A stretch of DNA of 64,000 nucleotides from contig NC_080171.1 in NCBI RefSeq assembly GCF_950295315.1, positions 98,929,445-98,993,444 on the forward strand, read 5' to 3'. Positions 1-11,274 of the stretch are shown in pieces. Under the pieces are notes generated by a model that searched no databases, was not told the DNA's origin, and saw only the letters and a list, made by a program, of their open reading frames with translations. A program made the translations under genes and the position numbers. Within the stretch, counting starts at the first letter, position 1. Each line of letters begins with the position of its first letter. The stretch comes from Erinaceus europaeus. Its lineage: Eukaryota; Chordata; Mammalia; Eulipotyphla; Erinaceidae.

Positions 1-25
1 GAAGGAGTCAGAAGAGCAATGGGAA

Positions 26-160
26 GGCTGGGGAGATAGCATAGTGGTTATGCAAAAAGTCTTTAATGATGAAGGCGCCAAAGGTCTCAAGTGCAGTCCC
101 CAGCTCCATCATAAGCCAGAGCTGAGCAGTGCTCTGGTAAGACAAACAACAAACAAATAG
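26..160 (+). repeat. SINE-C
   Basis: It has the tRNA-like head GATAGCATAGTGGTTATGCA and ends CCAGAGCTGAGCAGTGCTCTGGT plus an A/C-rich tail. Confidence 0.75.
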
Positions 161-714
161 AAGAAGCAAGCGATAGAGCAACACTCATCAAGTTTTCAGA
201 GAACAGGTTTGCCACCCAAGAATTTCATACTCTGCCAAGTTTGAGTTCTCATTTGGCAGTAGTAGAAAATTCATGCAAGTTATGCCAAGATACATCTTAT
301 GTGTATCTTTTGCTACACCCACACACTCTTCTTGGGGAGGAAATCACTAGAAGGCGTTCTGTAGCAACTGAGAGTCAAAATAGAAGACTATGAATGGGCA
401 CGTCAGAGTTTGAGAGGAGTGGCATGAAGATATGAAATTATTTCTAAATTGTGATTATGATTGCAAAGTAGAATTAAATGGTGATGGAAAGAGGTGACAC
501 TAGCCATAGTTAACAGAAAAGGCAAGAATAAAATTCCAGTTGAAAGTAGAGATTGTGATTGTCAACATAGTGAAGAACTATACAGACGTGAGGGTTAGAA
601 AATTTTAAGACTGGCTCTGTGCCCTCCAGTATGTTTGAAATACCATTTCTAGCTAAAGAAATGCCATACAGTAATATCGGGCGCCTTCATTCATGGTTAT
701 TAGGGATGGTATCA
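161..714. other. No gene or clear repeat seen
   Basis: AT-rich upstream DNA with no conserved ORF and no repeat family I can name. Confidence 0.5.
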
Positions 715-878
715 TCTTTTCAAATGTCTCCTGTCTTCCCCTCCTCTCTCCATTTCTCTCTGTCCTATCTAACAACGACGACATCAATAACAACAACAAT
801 AACTACAACAACAATAAAAAGACAACAAGGGCAACAAAAGGGAAAATAAGCCAATAAATAAATAAAGCAAGCAGGCAA
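715..878 (+). repeat. SINE-A, 5'-truncated
   Basis: Only the pyrimidine body (CTCCATTTCTCTCTGTCCTA) and the AACAACAA / GGGCAACAAAAGGG / AATAAATAAA tail are present; the tRNA-like head is missing. Confidence 0.8.
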
Positions 879-885
879 ACAGTCA

Positions 886-1003
886 CATGACTGGGGAGGC
901 GCTCAGCTGGTAGAGCACGGGGCTTTCATGCCTGAAGTGGTGCTTTGGTTGTTTCTGCTTCATGTGACTCTCTCTCTCATATGTAATAAATAAAACATAT
1001 TTT
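886..1003 (+). repeat. SINE-D
   Basis: tRNA-like head (GCTCAGCTGGTAGAGCA), short CT-rich body and AATAAATAAA tail. Confidence 0.6.
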
Positions 1004-1024
1004 AAGAAGTTACAGTCAGCTCTG

Positions 1025-1168
1025 GTTTTTACTTATTTTTATGAAAGAGAGAGAGAAAGTGTACCAGAATACAGCTCAGCTCAGCATGTGGTGGTACCAG
1101 GCATTGACCCTGCAACTTCTAGCACTTGAAACTTGAAAAGTCTGGTGTACTAGCTCCTCTGTCCCAGA
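1025..1168 (-). repeat. SINE-D
   Basis: Antisense copy: GA-rich tract, then CAGGCATTGACCCTGCAACTT (B-box side) and a head ending near CTCCTCTGTCCC. Confidence 0.55.
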
Positions 1169-1169
1169 T

Positions 1170-1206
1170 TAATTTATTATTATTATTATTATCATCATCA
1201 TCATCA
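1170..1206. repeat. (ATT)n/(ATC)n microsatellite
   Basis: TTATTATTATTATT followed by ATCATCATCATCATC. Confidence 0.9.
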
Positions 1207-1288
1207 TTAAAACTGTATTTATTAATGGAGGGGACCAGAGTATCACTCTGACGCATGTGATGCCAGGGATTTTGAGACCTCGTGCTTT
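1207..1288 (-). repeat. SINE-D fragment
   Basis: Antisense tail and body; the head is absent where the L1 3' end at 1289 begins. Confidence 0.5.
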
Positions 1289-1748
1289 TTAAAAATTTAT
1301 TTATTTATTTAAAAGAGACATTAACAAAATCATAGGATAAGAGGGGTACAACTCCACACAATTCCCACCACCAGATCTCCGTATCCCATCCCCTCCCCCT
1401 GATAGCTTTCCTATTTTTTATTCCTCTGGGAGTATGGACCCAAGGTCATTGTGGGTTGCAGAAGATGGAAGGTCTGGCTTCTGTAATTGCTTCCCCGCTG
1501 AACATGAGCATTGACTGGTTGATCCATACACCAGCCAGCCTCTCTCTTTCCCTAGTAGGGTAGGGCTCTGAGGAAGTGGAGCTCCAGGACACACTGGTGG
1601 GGTCGTCTGTCCAGGGAAGTCTGGTCGGCATCCTGCTGGCCTCTGGAACCGGGTGGCTGAAAAGAGAGTTAACATACAAAGCTGAACAAATTGTTGAATA
1701 ATTATGGACCTAAAGGCTGGAATAGTGCAGATGAAGTGTTGGGGGGGT
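1289..1748 (-). mobile_element. Young L1 3' end, 5'-truncated
   Basis: Antisense copy of the L1 3' region shared by many copies in this window (landmarks CACAATTCCCACCACCAGA and CTTCTGTAATTGCTTCCCC). It ends at a G7 run. Poly-A and AATAAA (as TTTATTTATTTATT) lie at the left. Confidence 0.75.
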
Positions 1749-2574
1749 CCTCCATTTTATAGATAGCTAGTAGGCATATTTTAGTTATATTTCAAAAGGC
1801 CAGCTCTTGAGTCACTACCTTCACTACCTTCTGGGCTGTGATAATTTTTTTCAGTCAAGTTAATGTATAGCCTAAACAGGCAGTATATAAAGTCTATAGT
1901 AGACCTTAACATACACTCCTCATTCACTGACTGACTAAGCAGCTTGCTGTCCTCCAAGCTCCTTTTATTGGCAAGTGCCCTATATAAATTGACCATTTCC
2001 CACCATATAACCCAAGTTGTAAGCATTCTGTTGATATACAGCTTTTTCAACCAATCTATAGGTTTAGAAAGAAAACATAACTAAAATCATTTAGAAGGTA
2101 GGTGGAAGACTTCAAAGAGAGGGCGTCAAAAGAAGTGGAGGGTGCTGGTAACGTCATCTTATAGGATGGAGCGTGGAACAACTCTGTGTTGATGGTAGGA
2201 AGTAAATGTATTAAGGTTTTATTAATGCATTATTGAATATGATTCTGCAATATCTTGTCTGTAATTCCAAAATCCTAAGGGTTCTGCAAAGTTGGGAATC
2301 TGTTTACAAAAATTTACCCGATTTTAACTCACTCTGTGATAAAATATCGCCATTATAACATGAGACTATAGCTTTTGTCTATCATGCTGCTGAGAATATT
2401 CATACCTTTTTTCTGAAGAAATGTAAAAATGATTTTAATTTTAGGGTCTACTCTGACATTCTATGGGTGTCATTTTTTTTAATGTAATGTATAGTCTCCA
2501 TAAGTTAGCACTTTTCTTAAATATGGACAGTTTAGAATTCTGACACTTATAACTTCTGGGGTTTTGTTTGTTTT
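1749..2574. other. No gene or clear repeat seen
   Basis: Unassigned upstream DNA; short ORFs here have no recognisable product. Confidence 0.5.
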
Positions 2575-2705
2575 TTAAACTTTTAATTAGTGCTTTAATA
2601 GTGATTGACAAGACACCACGCCCACTACCAAAGTTCTGTGCCCCCACCCCTCGATGATAACCACCATAGTTCTCCCAAGGTCTTAGATAAGAGTTGACTA
2701 ACTTT
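2575..2705 (-). mobile_element. Diverged L1 3' fragment
   Basis: TTTAATTAGTGCTTTAATAGTGATTGAC resembles the L1 3' terminus seen at 49011 and 38897; the rest is diverged. Confidence 0.4.
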
Positions 2706-2768
2706 TTTTTTTCAGTTTTCTGTGTTCCCCAGATGAGTGAAATAAATGGGTCATTAAAATTTTTTTAT

Positions 2769-3033
2769 AGGGAGTCGGGTGGTAGCGCAGCAGGTTAAGC
2801 GTACATGGTGCAAAGTGCAAGGACTGGCATAAGGACCCTGGTTCCAGCCCCCGGCTCCCCACCTGCAGGGGTGTCACTTCACGAACAGTGAAGCAGGTCT
2901 GCAGGTGTCTTTCTCTCCCCCTCTGTCTTCCCCTCCTCTCTCCACTTCTCTCTGTCCTATCCAACAATGATGACAACAATAATAATGACAACAATAAAAC
3001 AAGGGCAACAAAAGGGAATAAATATTAAAAAAA
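2769..3033 (+). repeat. SINE-A
   Basis: Full tRNA-like head (GGTAGCGCAGCAGGTTAAGC), body and A-rich tail. Confidence 0.9.
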
Positions 3034-3069
3034 ACTTTTTATACTGTATTATCTCTAGTCTCTTTTCTT

Positions 3070-3325
3070 CTCTCTTTTTATTCCACCAGGGTTATTGCTA
3101 GGACTTGGTGCCAGCACTGTGAATCCACTGCTCCCAATGGACATTCTCCCCGCTTTTCATTTTTACTAGATGGGACAGATAGAAATTGAGAGGGGAGGGA
3201 AAGATATAGAGGGGGAGATAGAGAGAAACATCTGCAGACCAGTTTCACAGCTTGTGAAGCATCTCTGCAGATGGGGATCGAGGGCTCAAACCTGGGTCCT
3301 TGTGCATGGTAATGTGTGACAACAC
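3070..3325 (-). repeat. SINE-A/B-related long SINE
   Basis: Antisense; carries the CCAGGGTTATTGCTAGGAC module and GGGCTCAAACCTGGGTCCTT B-box side, and lacks the final head. Confidence 0.7.
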
Positions 3326-3519
3326 ATTCTTTTCTCTATGCTTAATTATGTCTAGATACTCAAATACCATAGTGCTACAATTCCAACAGTATTCGGCACA
3401 GTAACATGCTGTAAGGTTGACAGCTTAGGAGCAACATATAGCCTAGGTGTGTAGGGGGATTTACTGTCTAAGCTTGTGCACATATGACCCATGACATATG
3501 CACAATGATGGAATTTTCT

Positions 3520-3870
3520 TTTTTTTTTTTTTCCTCCTCCAGGGTTATTGCTGGGCTCAGTGCCTGCACCATGAATCCACCGCTCCTGGAGGCCATTTTT
3601 TCCCCCCTTTTGTTGCCCTTGTAGCTTCGTTGTGGCTATTGTTATTGCCCTTGTTGACGCAATTCGTTGTTGGATAGGACAGAGAGAAATGGAGAGAGGA
3701 GGGGAAGACAGAGAAGGGGAGAGAAAGATAGACACCTGCAGACCTGCTTCACCGCCTGTGAAGCGACTCCTCTGCAGGTGGGGAGCCGGGGGCTCGAACC
3801 GGGATCCTTATGCCGGTCCCTGCGCTTTGCGCCACATGCGCTTAACCCACTGCGCCACCGCCCGACCCCC
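3520..3870 (-). repeat. SINE-A, long form, with 16-bp TSD
   Basis: Full antisense copy flanked by perfect direct repeats AATGATGGAATTTTCT at 3504-3519 and 3871-3886, which fix the insertion exactly. It includes the CCTCCAGGGTTATTGCTGGG module. Confidence 0.95.
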
Positions 3871-3994
3871 AATGATGGAATTTTCTAACCATGCATATCT
3901 TACAATATACCTCCATAATTAAGCAGGGGATGACTGTATTTGCTTTACTAGGAATGACTAAAATGGAAAAAAGAAAAAGAAAGAAAAGAATAAA

Positions 3995-4095
3995 GATCAC
4001 ACTATTGGCAAGGTACGGAATGACCCTGATGGGAGTGCAGATTGGTTATCCACTTTGGAAAACTTGTTTGGCATCATCTACCAAGGCTGGACATG
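3995..4095 (+). mobile_element. Ancient L1 ORF2-like fragment
   Basis: The GGGAGTGCAGATTGGTTATCC...TTGGAAAAC arrangement resembles the 3' part of old L1 ORF2. Confidence 0.4.
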
Positions 4096-4196
4096 GGTAG
4101 TGCTGAGATGGTGGGTGATAGAGAAGGCAGTTCGTGGTGTTTTTAGGAGTTCTTGATCAGATAATCTCTGGAGGGTTTTCCTCTATTGGTTGTATC

Positions 4197-4200
<4 letters not shown>

Positions 4201-4227
<27 letters not shown>

Positions 4228-4228
4228 C
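4201..4228. repeat. Poly-T run
   Basis: About 27 consecutive T. Confidence 0.95.
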
Positions 4229-4494
4229 CTGTTTTGTTTGTTTTCCCCTTCTCTGATTCTTTCTTGTGCAAAACTCATTGTTTTTATCCTGGCCTGCTGT
4301 CCCTCTTTTACTCTCAGTAGTCAGAAAATAGATGTTCTGTGGCTGACTGCTTAGCCGGGGTGGTTAGGTACTCTCCCTTCTCTCAACCTGCCAGGTCCCC
4401 ACACCTGTTTTCCCACAAGCTCTTGTCCTGTTTTCTCAGCTCAGCTCTCCTCCTTACTTTAGTCATCTTCACTTTAGATGCTGACTCAGAAAGG

Positions 4495-4672
4495 GCCAGC
4501 TTGGATCGAGAAGATAACTCACCTGGGAAGTTTTCATGCTTTGCCAGTCATGCACATGTTCCAGGCTTGAGCCCAACTCCCCACCCCAATGGAGGCAGCT
4601 TCAGTGCTGTGGTATCTTTCCCCCATCTTTCTGTTTTCCTATTGGCTGAAAAAGTAAATCTGGTGCTGTAAA
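4495..4672 (+). repeat. SINE-E
   Basis: AGATAACTCACCTGGGAAG head and GGCTGAAAAAGTAAATCTGG 3' part. Confidence 0.6.
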
Positions 4673-4776
4673 GTATCAGGGATGACAAAAGACAAACACT
4701 AGAAATGGCCACCACATTGTGAGTTATATTTGACCTTGGGAGGATTGGGTGAAGGAGTATGGAGACGAATAAGATG

Positions 4777-4984
4777 TGATTTTTTTTTTTTTGAAGAGAA
4801 ATTGAGAGGGGAGGGGAAGATACACAGGGAGAGAGAAAGACACCTGCAGATCTGCTTCACTGCTTGTGAAACAACCCCCCCCCCCCCCGCAGGTGGGGAG
4901 CCGGGGCCTCAAACTAAGATGCTTGCTTGAGTACTTGAACTTCGTACTTTGTGCGCTTAACCCGCTGCACCACTGCCCAGCCCC
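4777..4984 (-). repeat. SINE-A, short
   Basis: Antisense body and head; a C14 run lies at the CTGCAGGTGGGGAG site. Confidence 0.85.
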
Positions 4985-5000
4985 ATGATGATTGTCTTTT

Positions 5001-5297
5001 TTTTTTTTTTAAGATTTTTAAATTATATTTATTTATTTATTTTCCCTTTGTTTTTGCCCTTGTTGTTTTATTGTTGTTGTTGTTATTGATGCCTTCGTTG
5101 TTGGATAAGACAGAGAGAAATGGAGAGAGGAGGGGGAGACAGGGAGAGAGAAAGACAGACACCTGCAGACCTGCTTCACCGCTTGTGAAGCGACTCCCCT
5201 GCAGGTGGGGAGCCAGGGGCTTGAACCGAGATCCTTATGCCGGTCCTTGTGCTTTGCGCCACCTGTGCTTAACCCGCTGCGCTACCGCCCGACTCCC
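5001..5297 (-). repeat. SINE-A with 14-bp TSD
   Basis: Flanked by GATGATTGTCTTTT at 4987-5000 and 5298-5311. Confidence 0.95.
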
Positions 5298-5454
5298 GAT
5301 GATTGTCTTTTAAGTGAAGACAGTCAGTCTGTTGTTGAACCCCTTCTGCTCTTGTCTCTATGTTGTTCCCACCCCATTTTATACCTCTTCTAAGAATGCT
5401 TTTCCACACTCCCAGGTCATTAGAGCTCTCCTTCTTTTGATCTCTAATGACAGT

Positions 5455-5822
5455 TTTTTTAAAATTTTAATTTATAAAAAGGAAACATGACAAAAACCAT
5501 AGGATAAGAGGGGTACAACTCCACACAATTGTCCCCATCAGAACCCCGTAGTATCCTATCCCCTTCCCTGATAGCTTTCCTATTCTTTATCCCTCTGGGA
5601 GTATAGACCCAGGGCCATTATGGGGTGCAGAAGGTGGAAGGTCTGGCTTCTGTAACTGCTTCCCCGCTGAACATGGGTGTTGGCAGGTTGATCCATACTC
5701 CCAGCCTGTCTTTCTCTTCCCTAGTGGGGTGGAGCTCTGGGGAAGCAGGGCTTCAGGACACATTGGTGGAGTCGTCTGCCCAGAGAAGTCCAGTTGGCAT
5801 CATGGTAGCAGTGGCCCAAGCT
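5455..5822 (-). mobile_element. Young L1 3' end, 5'-truncated
   Basis: Same landmarks as the 1289-1748 copy. Confidence 0.75.
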
Positions 5823-6600
5823 GCAGACTGACTGTTAGGGTTTTTTACTCTATTTTAATTTGTTGTTACTATTAGCATATACACGCAGATAATTGTTTTA
5901 CCATGTTTTCATGGCCTTGGCCCTGAATGCCTTACCCAGAATATCTGTACTGCATTATATTGTTTTCAGTGTACATTATACCTCCTGCCTTATCCTTGAC
6001 TATAAGTTCTTTTAAGGCAGGGACTGTGACTTAGTACTCCATTCAGTGCCTTGCTTACTGCTTCATACACAGTACATGTTCACTGACAATTACTATTAAA
6101 ACTGACATGGAATCTTTTGGCTCCCAGTCAGTGTCCATTCCTTTGTGACCATAACCCTTAGGACTTCTGAGAACATAAAAGAAAGAGGCAGAGCTTGTTT
6201 GCCTAGAAGGATCATAGAAGATTATGCTCTGGTAGGAGCAGTTACAATATTAAAAGCTGAAATAGTACAATATATATTTTAAAGATTTCCCTCGTAACTC
6301 TGTTCATATCAGCCCATCATAAAAAGTGAGGCAGAAGGTGAAATTTCTGATGCTTTCCCATCTTATTTGATTTGTATGACTAAACTGCTGGACAAGTAAT
6401 TCATACTTATCAGTGAGTAAAACTAATATGTCAGTGGGATTCGTTTTCCTAAGGAGGATGTTGGAAATACTTGATGGCTTAAAGGTAATGATCCTATGAG
6501 AAAACTGAAACTTAAAGTGTTTCCTTGAAGTCACACAGAAAGTAAGTGGCAGAGGTGAGATTTGGCTCTCTGTTGGTCTTGTTCTGGAAACAGAGTTCCT
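5823..6600. other. Mostly unassigned; diverged MIR-like segment near 6490-6570
   Basis: The CACACAGAAAGTAAGTGGCA segment resembles the MIR core in antisense; nothing else is recognised. Confidence 0.4.
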
Positions 6601-6614
6601 CTCCACTATCTTTT

Positions 6615-6623
6615 TTAAAATTT

Positions 6624-6687
<64 letters not shown>

Positions 6688-7021
6688 CTCCAGGGTTATT
6701 GCTGGACACAGTGCCTGCACCATGAATCCACTGTTCCTGGAGGCCATTTTTCCCATTTTTGTTGTCCTTGTTGTTAATATTGTTATTGTTGTCATTGCTG
6801 TTATTGTTGCTGGATGGGACAGAGAAATCAAGAGAGGAGGGGAAGACAAAAAGGGAGAGAAAGTTAGACCTGCAGACCTGCTTCACCGTTCGTGAAGTGA
6901 CCCCCTGTAGGTGGAGAGCTGGGGGCTTTGAACTGGGATCCTTATGTCGGTCCTTGCACTTCATGCTGTGTGTGCTTATTAACACATGTGTGCTTAACCC
7001 ACTGCCCTACCGCCCAGCCCC
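6615..7021 (-). repeat. SINE-A, long, with (TA)n-expanded tail and 14-bp TSD
   Basis: TSD CTCCACTATCTTTT at 6601-6614 and 7022-7035. About 50 bp of (TA)n at 6630-6681 sits in the former A-rich tail. Confidence 0.93.
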
Positions 7022-7035
7022 CTCCACTATCTTTT

Positions 7036-7964
7036 AAGTTTGATTAGAACTTGATGCCACTAGTGGAGCCCTAGCTGTTTCACTTGCTTCATCTGTTACT
7101 GGAGCAACTTCCTGATTTGCTAATCTCAGAGGATCTGGGCAGGATGGTTCCCAGGCCATTGCAATTGAGAGAGGTCTGTTCTTCCATCATCACAGGTGAA
7201 CCAAAGTACAGAGAATCTGCAGGCAGGACCTATGGATCCTAGTAGGTTAGCTGCCTTTTAGCTTCCTTTTTCCATGTTAGGTCTGGCTTCTCCCAATAGC
7301 TATATCTATTGCTTTCCCCATGTGAGATCTACCGCTCTGATCACTTGGGAATGGGCTGGAATGCAAGGAATCAGGAGTAGCAAAGGACACGTTCTTCAAG
7401 AGGGCCTGTTACTGAATGTGTTGAAGGTCTGTCTGGAGGGAGCCCAGGAAGGGACCCAGACTGGAGGAATTGTTAAGGCAGGTCTCACCCACTTCTGCCT
7501 GCGGCCCTCTGGGCGACAGCCTACACATGGGTGCTGCCTGAGTGGAATCTGAGCTTGAATCTAGGGCCACTGCTTCTCCTGCAGTAATCAGCCCCTACTG
7601 TTTGACCACTTCTTCCTCCTCTCCTAGTGATGCGGGGATGTTTGTATCTGTCAGAGCAGCCCTCCTTGAAACACCTTCATGCAGTCCTTGAACCTTTCTT
7701 TGGGCAGCAGAACCAGGTGGCTAGGGTGCTGCTGGCAGGAATTAAAAATCACAGTCTTGCTCTGATATGTTCCTTCCTTCCATAGTAGGCCGAGGGAGTA
7801 GCCTGTTCACTTCAGTTGAAGCAACAGGCCATGCTGGAGGTGGGGGAGAAAATAAACATATTGGATCAGTTTCCTAGTGCTAAGCACTGTGATTAACACT
7901 CCACAGAGGTGACCTCAGTGTAGGGACTTAGTGCAGATAAAGTGCTTGGACAATTGTCTGGCAC
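7036..7964. other. No gene or clear repeat seen
   Basis: Roughly 0.9 kb of unassigned sequence, one of the longer repeat-free parts upstream of the gene. Confidence 0.5.
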
Positions 7965-8155
7965 CTCCACTACTTCAAAGTACCAGCTTGTGCTGTAAGG
8001 AAATCCTCATACAGCCCCGTGAGATGGGTGCAGTCCCGTATCCCCTTTTCCCTAAGGGGAAGTGGAAGCTTAGAGGCCCATGTCTGTCATCACATAGGTG
8101 GTAGGTGGCAGAGTGAGCATAAACCTGTATCTGCTGGACTTCGGTGTCCTATTCC
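7965..8155 (-). repeat. MIR
   Basis: Antisense MIR-like core: CTCATACAGCCCCGTGAGATG ... ACATAGGTGGTAGGTGGCAG. Confidence 0.6.
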
Positions 8156-8182
8156 TCTGAGGGTGAATGAGAAGATGTGACT

Positions 8183-8471
8183 TCTTTTTTTTTTTTTTTA
8201 ATATTTATTCTCTTTTGTTGCCCTTGTTTTATTGTTGTAGTTATTGTTATTATTATTATTGTTGTTGTTGTTGGGTAGGACAGAGAAAAATGGGGAGAGG
8301 AGAGGAAGACAGAGAGGGGGAGAGAAAGATTGACACCTGCAGACCTGCTTCACCGCTTGTGAAGTGACTCCCCTACAACTGGGGAGCTGAGGGCTCGAAC
8401 CAGGATTCTTACTCCGATCTTTGCTCTTTGCGCCACCTGTGCTTAACCTGCTGCACTACCGCCTGACTCCC
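8183..8471 (-). repeat. SINE-A
   Basis: Antisense copy joined directly to the SINE-D at 8472. The pair together is flanked by AGATGTGACT (8173-8182, 8598-8607). Confidence 0.88.
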
Positions 8472-8592
8472 TTAAATTAAGATTTAGAGAGAGAGGGAGA
8501 GAGAAAAACAGAGCATCACTTTGGGGATCAAACTTGAGACCCCACTGCCCAGGAATCTAACACTCTGTCTACTTTGCCACCTCCTAAACTGT
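8472..8592 (-). repeat. SINE-D
   Basis: Antisense GA-rich tract and tRNA-like head ending CTTTGCCACCTCCTA. Confidence 0.65.
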
Positions 8593-8609
8593 GAGACAGA
8601 TGTGACTCT

Positions 8610-9110
8610 TGTCTCTCGAAGCTTCTGGTTTAGTAGATACTCAAAGTAGTGGCAGGTGCTACCATGGGCTGAGCAGAGACCACATGGAAGAGCCATGTCT
8701 CTTCCCTTTAGACATGGAGTATGCCCCATTTTCTCGGACGAGGCCCTACTTTATAGTTTCTTTGCACATGCTCATTAGAGGGTACGGATGTGGTTGCTGC
8801 TTCCTGCCAGACTGCAGAACCTTATCCTGCAGGCACTCCCATTGAGCATGGGCAAGCTTCTTCACTTTCAAGTGTGGTGACCTGAGGTTCCGTGTTGCCT
8901 GACCCACCATTCATATCACTTCTTTCTAGAAAATCAGTATGTCTTAGCTGTTCCCATAGGACTGCTCCATTGCGGTTACTCATAAGAGTGGAAAACTATC
9001 ATTGAATGTCCAAGTTGAATGAGTAATTCCCACTGTGAATCTGCCACTCCAGCACACCAAGCAGTGTTTGCCCATTTCCTTTTTCAGTTCCTTTACACCG
9101 GCCAGATAGG
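8610..9110. other. No gene or clear repeat seen
   Basis: Unassigned upstream DNA. Confidence 0.5.
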
Positions 9111-9114
9111 CTTT

Positions 9115-9386
9115 ATTACTTATTATTTATTTTTTATTGTCTCCAGGGTTATCGCTGGGGCTTGGACATTTTTTCCTTTCTTCCTTCTTTCCTTTCTGTT
9201 TTTTTCCTTTCTGATTTTTATTAAATAAGAGAGAAATTTTGAGGGGACAGGGAGAATGAGGGACACCTACAGACCTGCTTTACTACTCGTGAAGTGTTCC
9301 CCCTGAAGGTGGGGATCAGGAGCTCGAACCCTTGTCTTTGCTTTTGGAAATGTGTGTGCCTAACCAGGTGATCCACCCCACCCCCC
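9115..9386 (-). repeat. SINE-A/B-related long SINE
   Basis: Antisense, diverged; CTCCAGGGTTATCGCTGGGG module and CTAACCAGGTGATCCACC head. Confidence 0.65.
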
Positions 9387-9654
9387 ATAGGTTTTTATAA
9401 TACTATGCAGCTCACTATATCTTTTGAAAATGAGATTGATCATTTAGGACATGGTCACCAGGTGGCGCTGCAGCACCAGATATGTGACTTCAGCCTCCTA
9501 AGTGTTGAGCCATCCACATGCACGCAATGAGATAGATGTGTCACTACCAGGCCCGAGATGCTTGTCTTTGGAAGTTAATTTTATGTTTTCTTCCATAAAT
9601 ATATTGCTTATAATTTTTTAGTACTTAAAAAAAAGAAATAAAATAAGACTGAAG

Positions 9655-9778
9655 TGCAAACAGTAGAGATCTGATCAGCTCTGGCTTATATGGTGTTATG
9701 GGGATTGAACCTGGGACTTTGGAGCCTCAGGCGTGAGAGCCTCTTTGCATAACCATTATGCTATCTACCCTCACTCTC
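9655..9778 (-). repeat. SINE-C
   Basis: Antisense: ATCAGCTCTGGCTTAT ... TTTGCATAACCATTATGCTA. Confidence 0.85.
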
Positions 9779-9805
9779 TATGTCACTTTCTTAGTGAGGA
9801 TTCTT

Positions 9806-9935
9806 TTTTTTTTTTAACCAAAGTGCTGCTCAGGTCTAGTTTATAGTGCTGGGGACTGAACCTGGGACTTTTTGTGCATCAGATATGAAAGGAAATATCC
9901 TTTTGCAGAATCACTGTGCTATTTCCCCAGCCCAC
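9806..9935 (-). repeat. SINE-C
   Basis: Antisense with a T-run at left and GCAGAATCACTGTGCTATTT head. Confidence 0.8.
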
Positions 9936-9976
9936 ACTGATGACTCTCCTTTTCCTCATGAAAAATAATAGCTTAC

Positions 9977-10315
9977 TGGGCTGAGGGCACAGTATAATGG
10001 TTATGCAAAACATTTTCATGCCTGAGGCTGTTAAGATTCATAAGCCAAAGCGAGCAGTGGTCTTTCTTTCTCTCTCTCTCTTTTTAAATATTTTATTTAT
10101 TGGATAGAAACAGAGAAAAGTTGAGAGGAAGGGGGGAGAGAGAAGGAGAAACACAGAGACACTTACAGACCTGCTTCACCACTTGTGAAGCTTTCCCCCT
10201 GCAGGTGGGACCAGGGGTTTGAACCCGGATCCTTGAGCACTGTAACATGTGCGCTCAACCAGGTGCGCCACCGTCCGACCCCTCTTTCTATATCTCTAAG
10301 TGAAACAAAATAAAA
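9977..10315 (+). repeat. SINE-C interrupted by SINE-B
   Basis: SINE-C head at 9977-10073 and its CTCTAAGTGAAACAAAATAAAA tail at about 10285-10315, split by the SINE-B at 10080-10283. Confidence 0.7.
10080..10283 (-). repeat. SINE-B nested in SINE-C
   Basis: Antisense: GAAGCTTTCCCCCTGCAGG ... CAACCAGGTGCGCCACC. Confidence 0.88.
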
Positions 10316-10576
10316 TCTTTTTAAAATTATAACTCATCCCCAGTGCACATCCCCTTTTCCTTTTTTTTTTTTCTTTTTTCTCTATCACTTAGGACTAAGT
10401 GACACACCATCCATCTTAGTAAATACTTTATTTATTGTTTGCTTCCCTAACTAGGATGTGCTGGTGTATACATGACCTTTTCTTCATTGCTTTGTCCACT
10501 TAGAACAGTGCCTGCTACCTACCAGATTTTCAGCAAATACTTGTTGAATGAATAAGAATGGAAATGTCCTGAATTT

Positions 10577-10872
10577 TTTATTTAGAAAAAGAAAACATTG
10601 ACAAAATAGGATAACATAGGATAAGAAGGGTACAACACCACACAATTCCCACCGCCAGAACTCCGTATCGCATCCTCTCCCCTGATAGCTTTCCCATTCT
10701 TTATCCCTCTGGGACCATGGACCCAAGGTCATTGTGGGATGCAGAAGGTGGAAGGTCTGGCTTCTGTAATTGCTTCCCCGCTGAACATGGGCGTTGGCAG
10801 GTTGATCCATACTCCCAGTGTTTCTGTCTTTCCCTAGTGGTGTGGGGCTCTGGGGAAGCGGAGCTCCAGGGA
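10577..10872 (-). mobile_element. Young L1 3' end with TSD
   Basis: Flanked by AAATGTCCTGAATTT (10562-10576) and AAATGCCCTGAATTT (10873-10887), one mismatch, so the 5'-truncated insertion is about 296 bp. Confidence 0.85.
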
Positions 10873-10889
10873 AAATGCCCTGAATTTAT

Positions 10890-11055
10890 GGACATCCTTC
10901 TTTGTAAATACATTCTGATCTACCTCATCCTTTTAAATGGCTGCTTTGTGTCCTATAAAGTGGATGTACTTGAGCATCCTATGCTGAGTCACACATACGA
11001 TTTTCCAGTGTTTCTTTGCTTTTTTTTGTCAGTGGTCTTCCTAAACTTCTCTGTT
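10890..11055 (-). mobile_element. Ancient L1 fragment
   Basis: The CTACCTCATCCTTTTAAATGG segment resembles the antisense ORF2 tail of old L1. Confidence 0.4.
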
Positions 11056-11084
11056 TTCTGATTTCTTTGCTCACATGTTGGGTT

Positions 11085-11220
11085 GAATGCTTTACAGACA
11101 TCTTCTATAGTACTCACACCTATGAGAAAGACAGTGGTTTGCCTATTTGCAGGTGAGATAGATCAGTGAGGCTCAGGACAAACCCATGCCCAAGGCCACA
11201 AGTCTACTGACAATTGAACC
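11085..11220 (-). repeat. MIR
   Basis: Antisense MIR-like core with CCCAAGGCCACAAGTCTACT. Confidence 0.5.
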
Positions 11221-11274
11221 ACAGGGTTTTTTTTTTTTCCTTGCTCTTTTTTTGGGGTAGGGGTGGGGGAGGGG

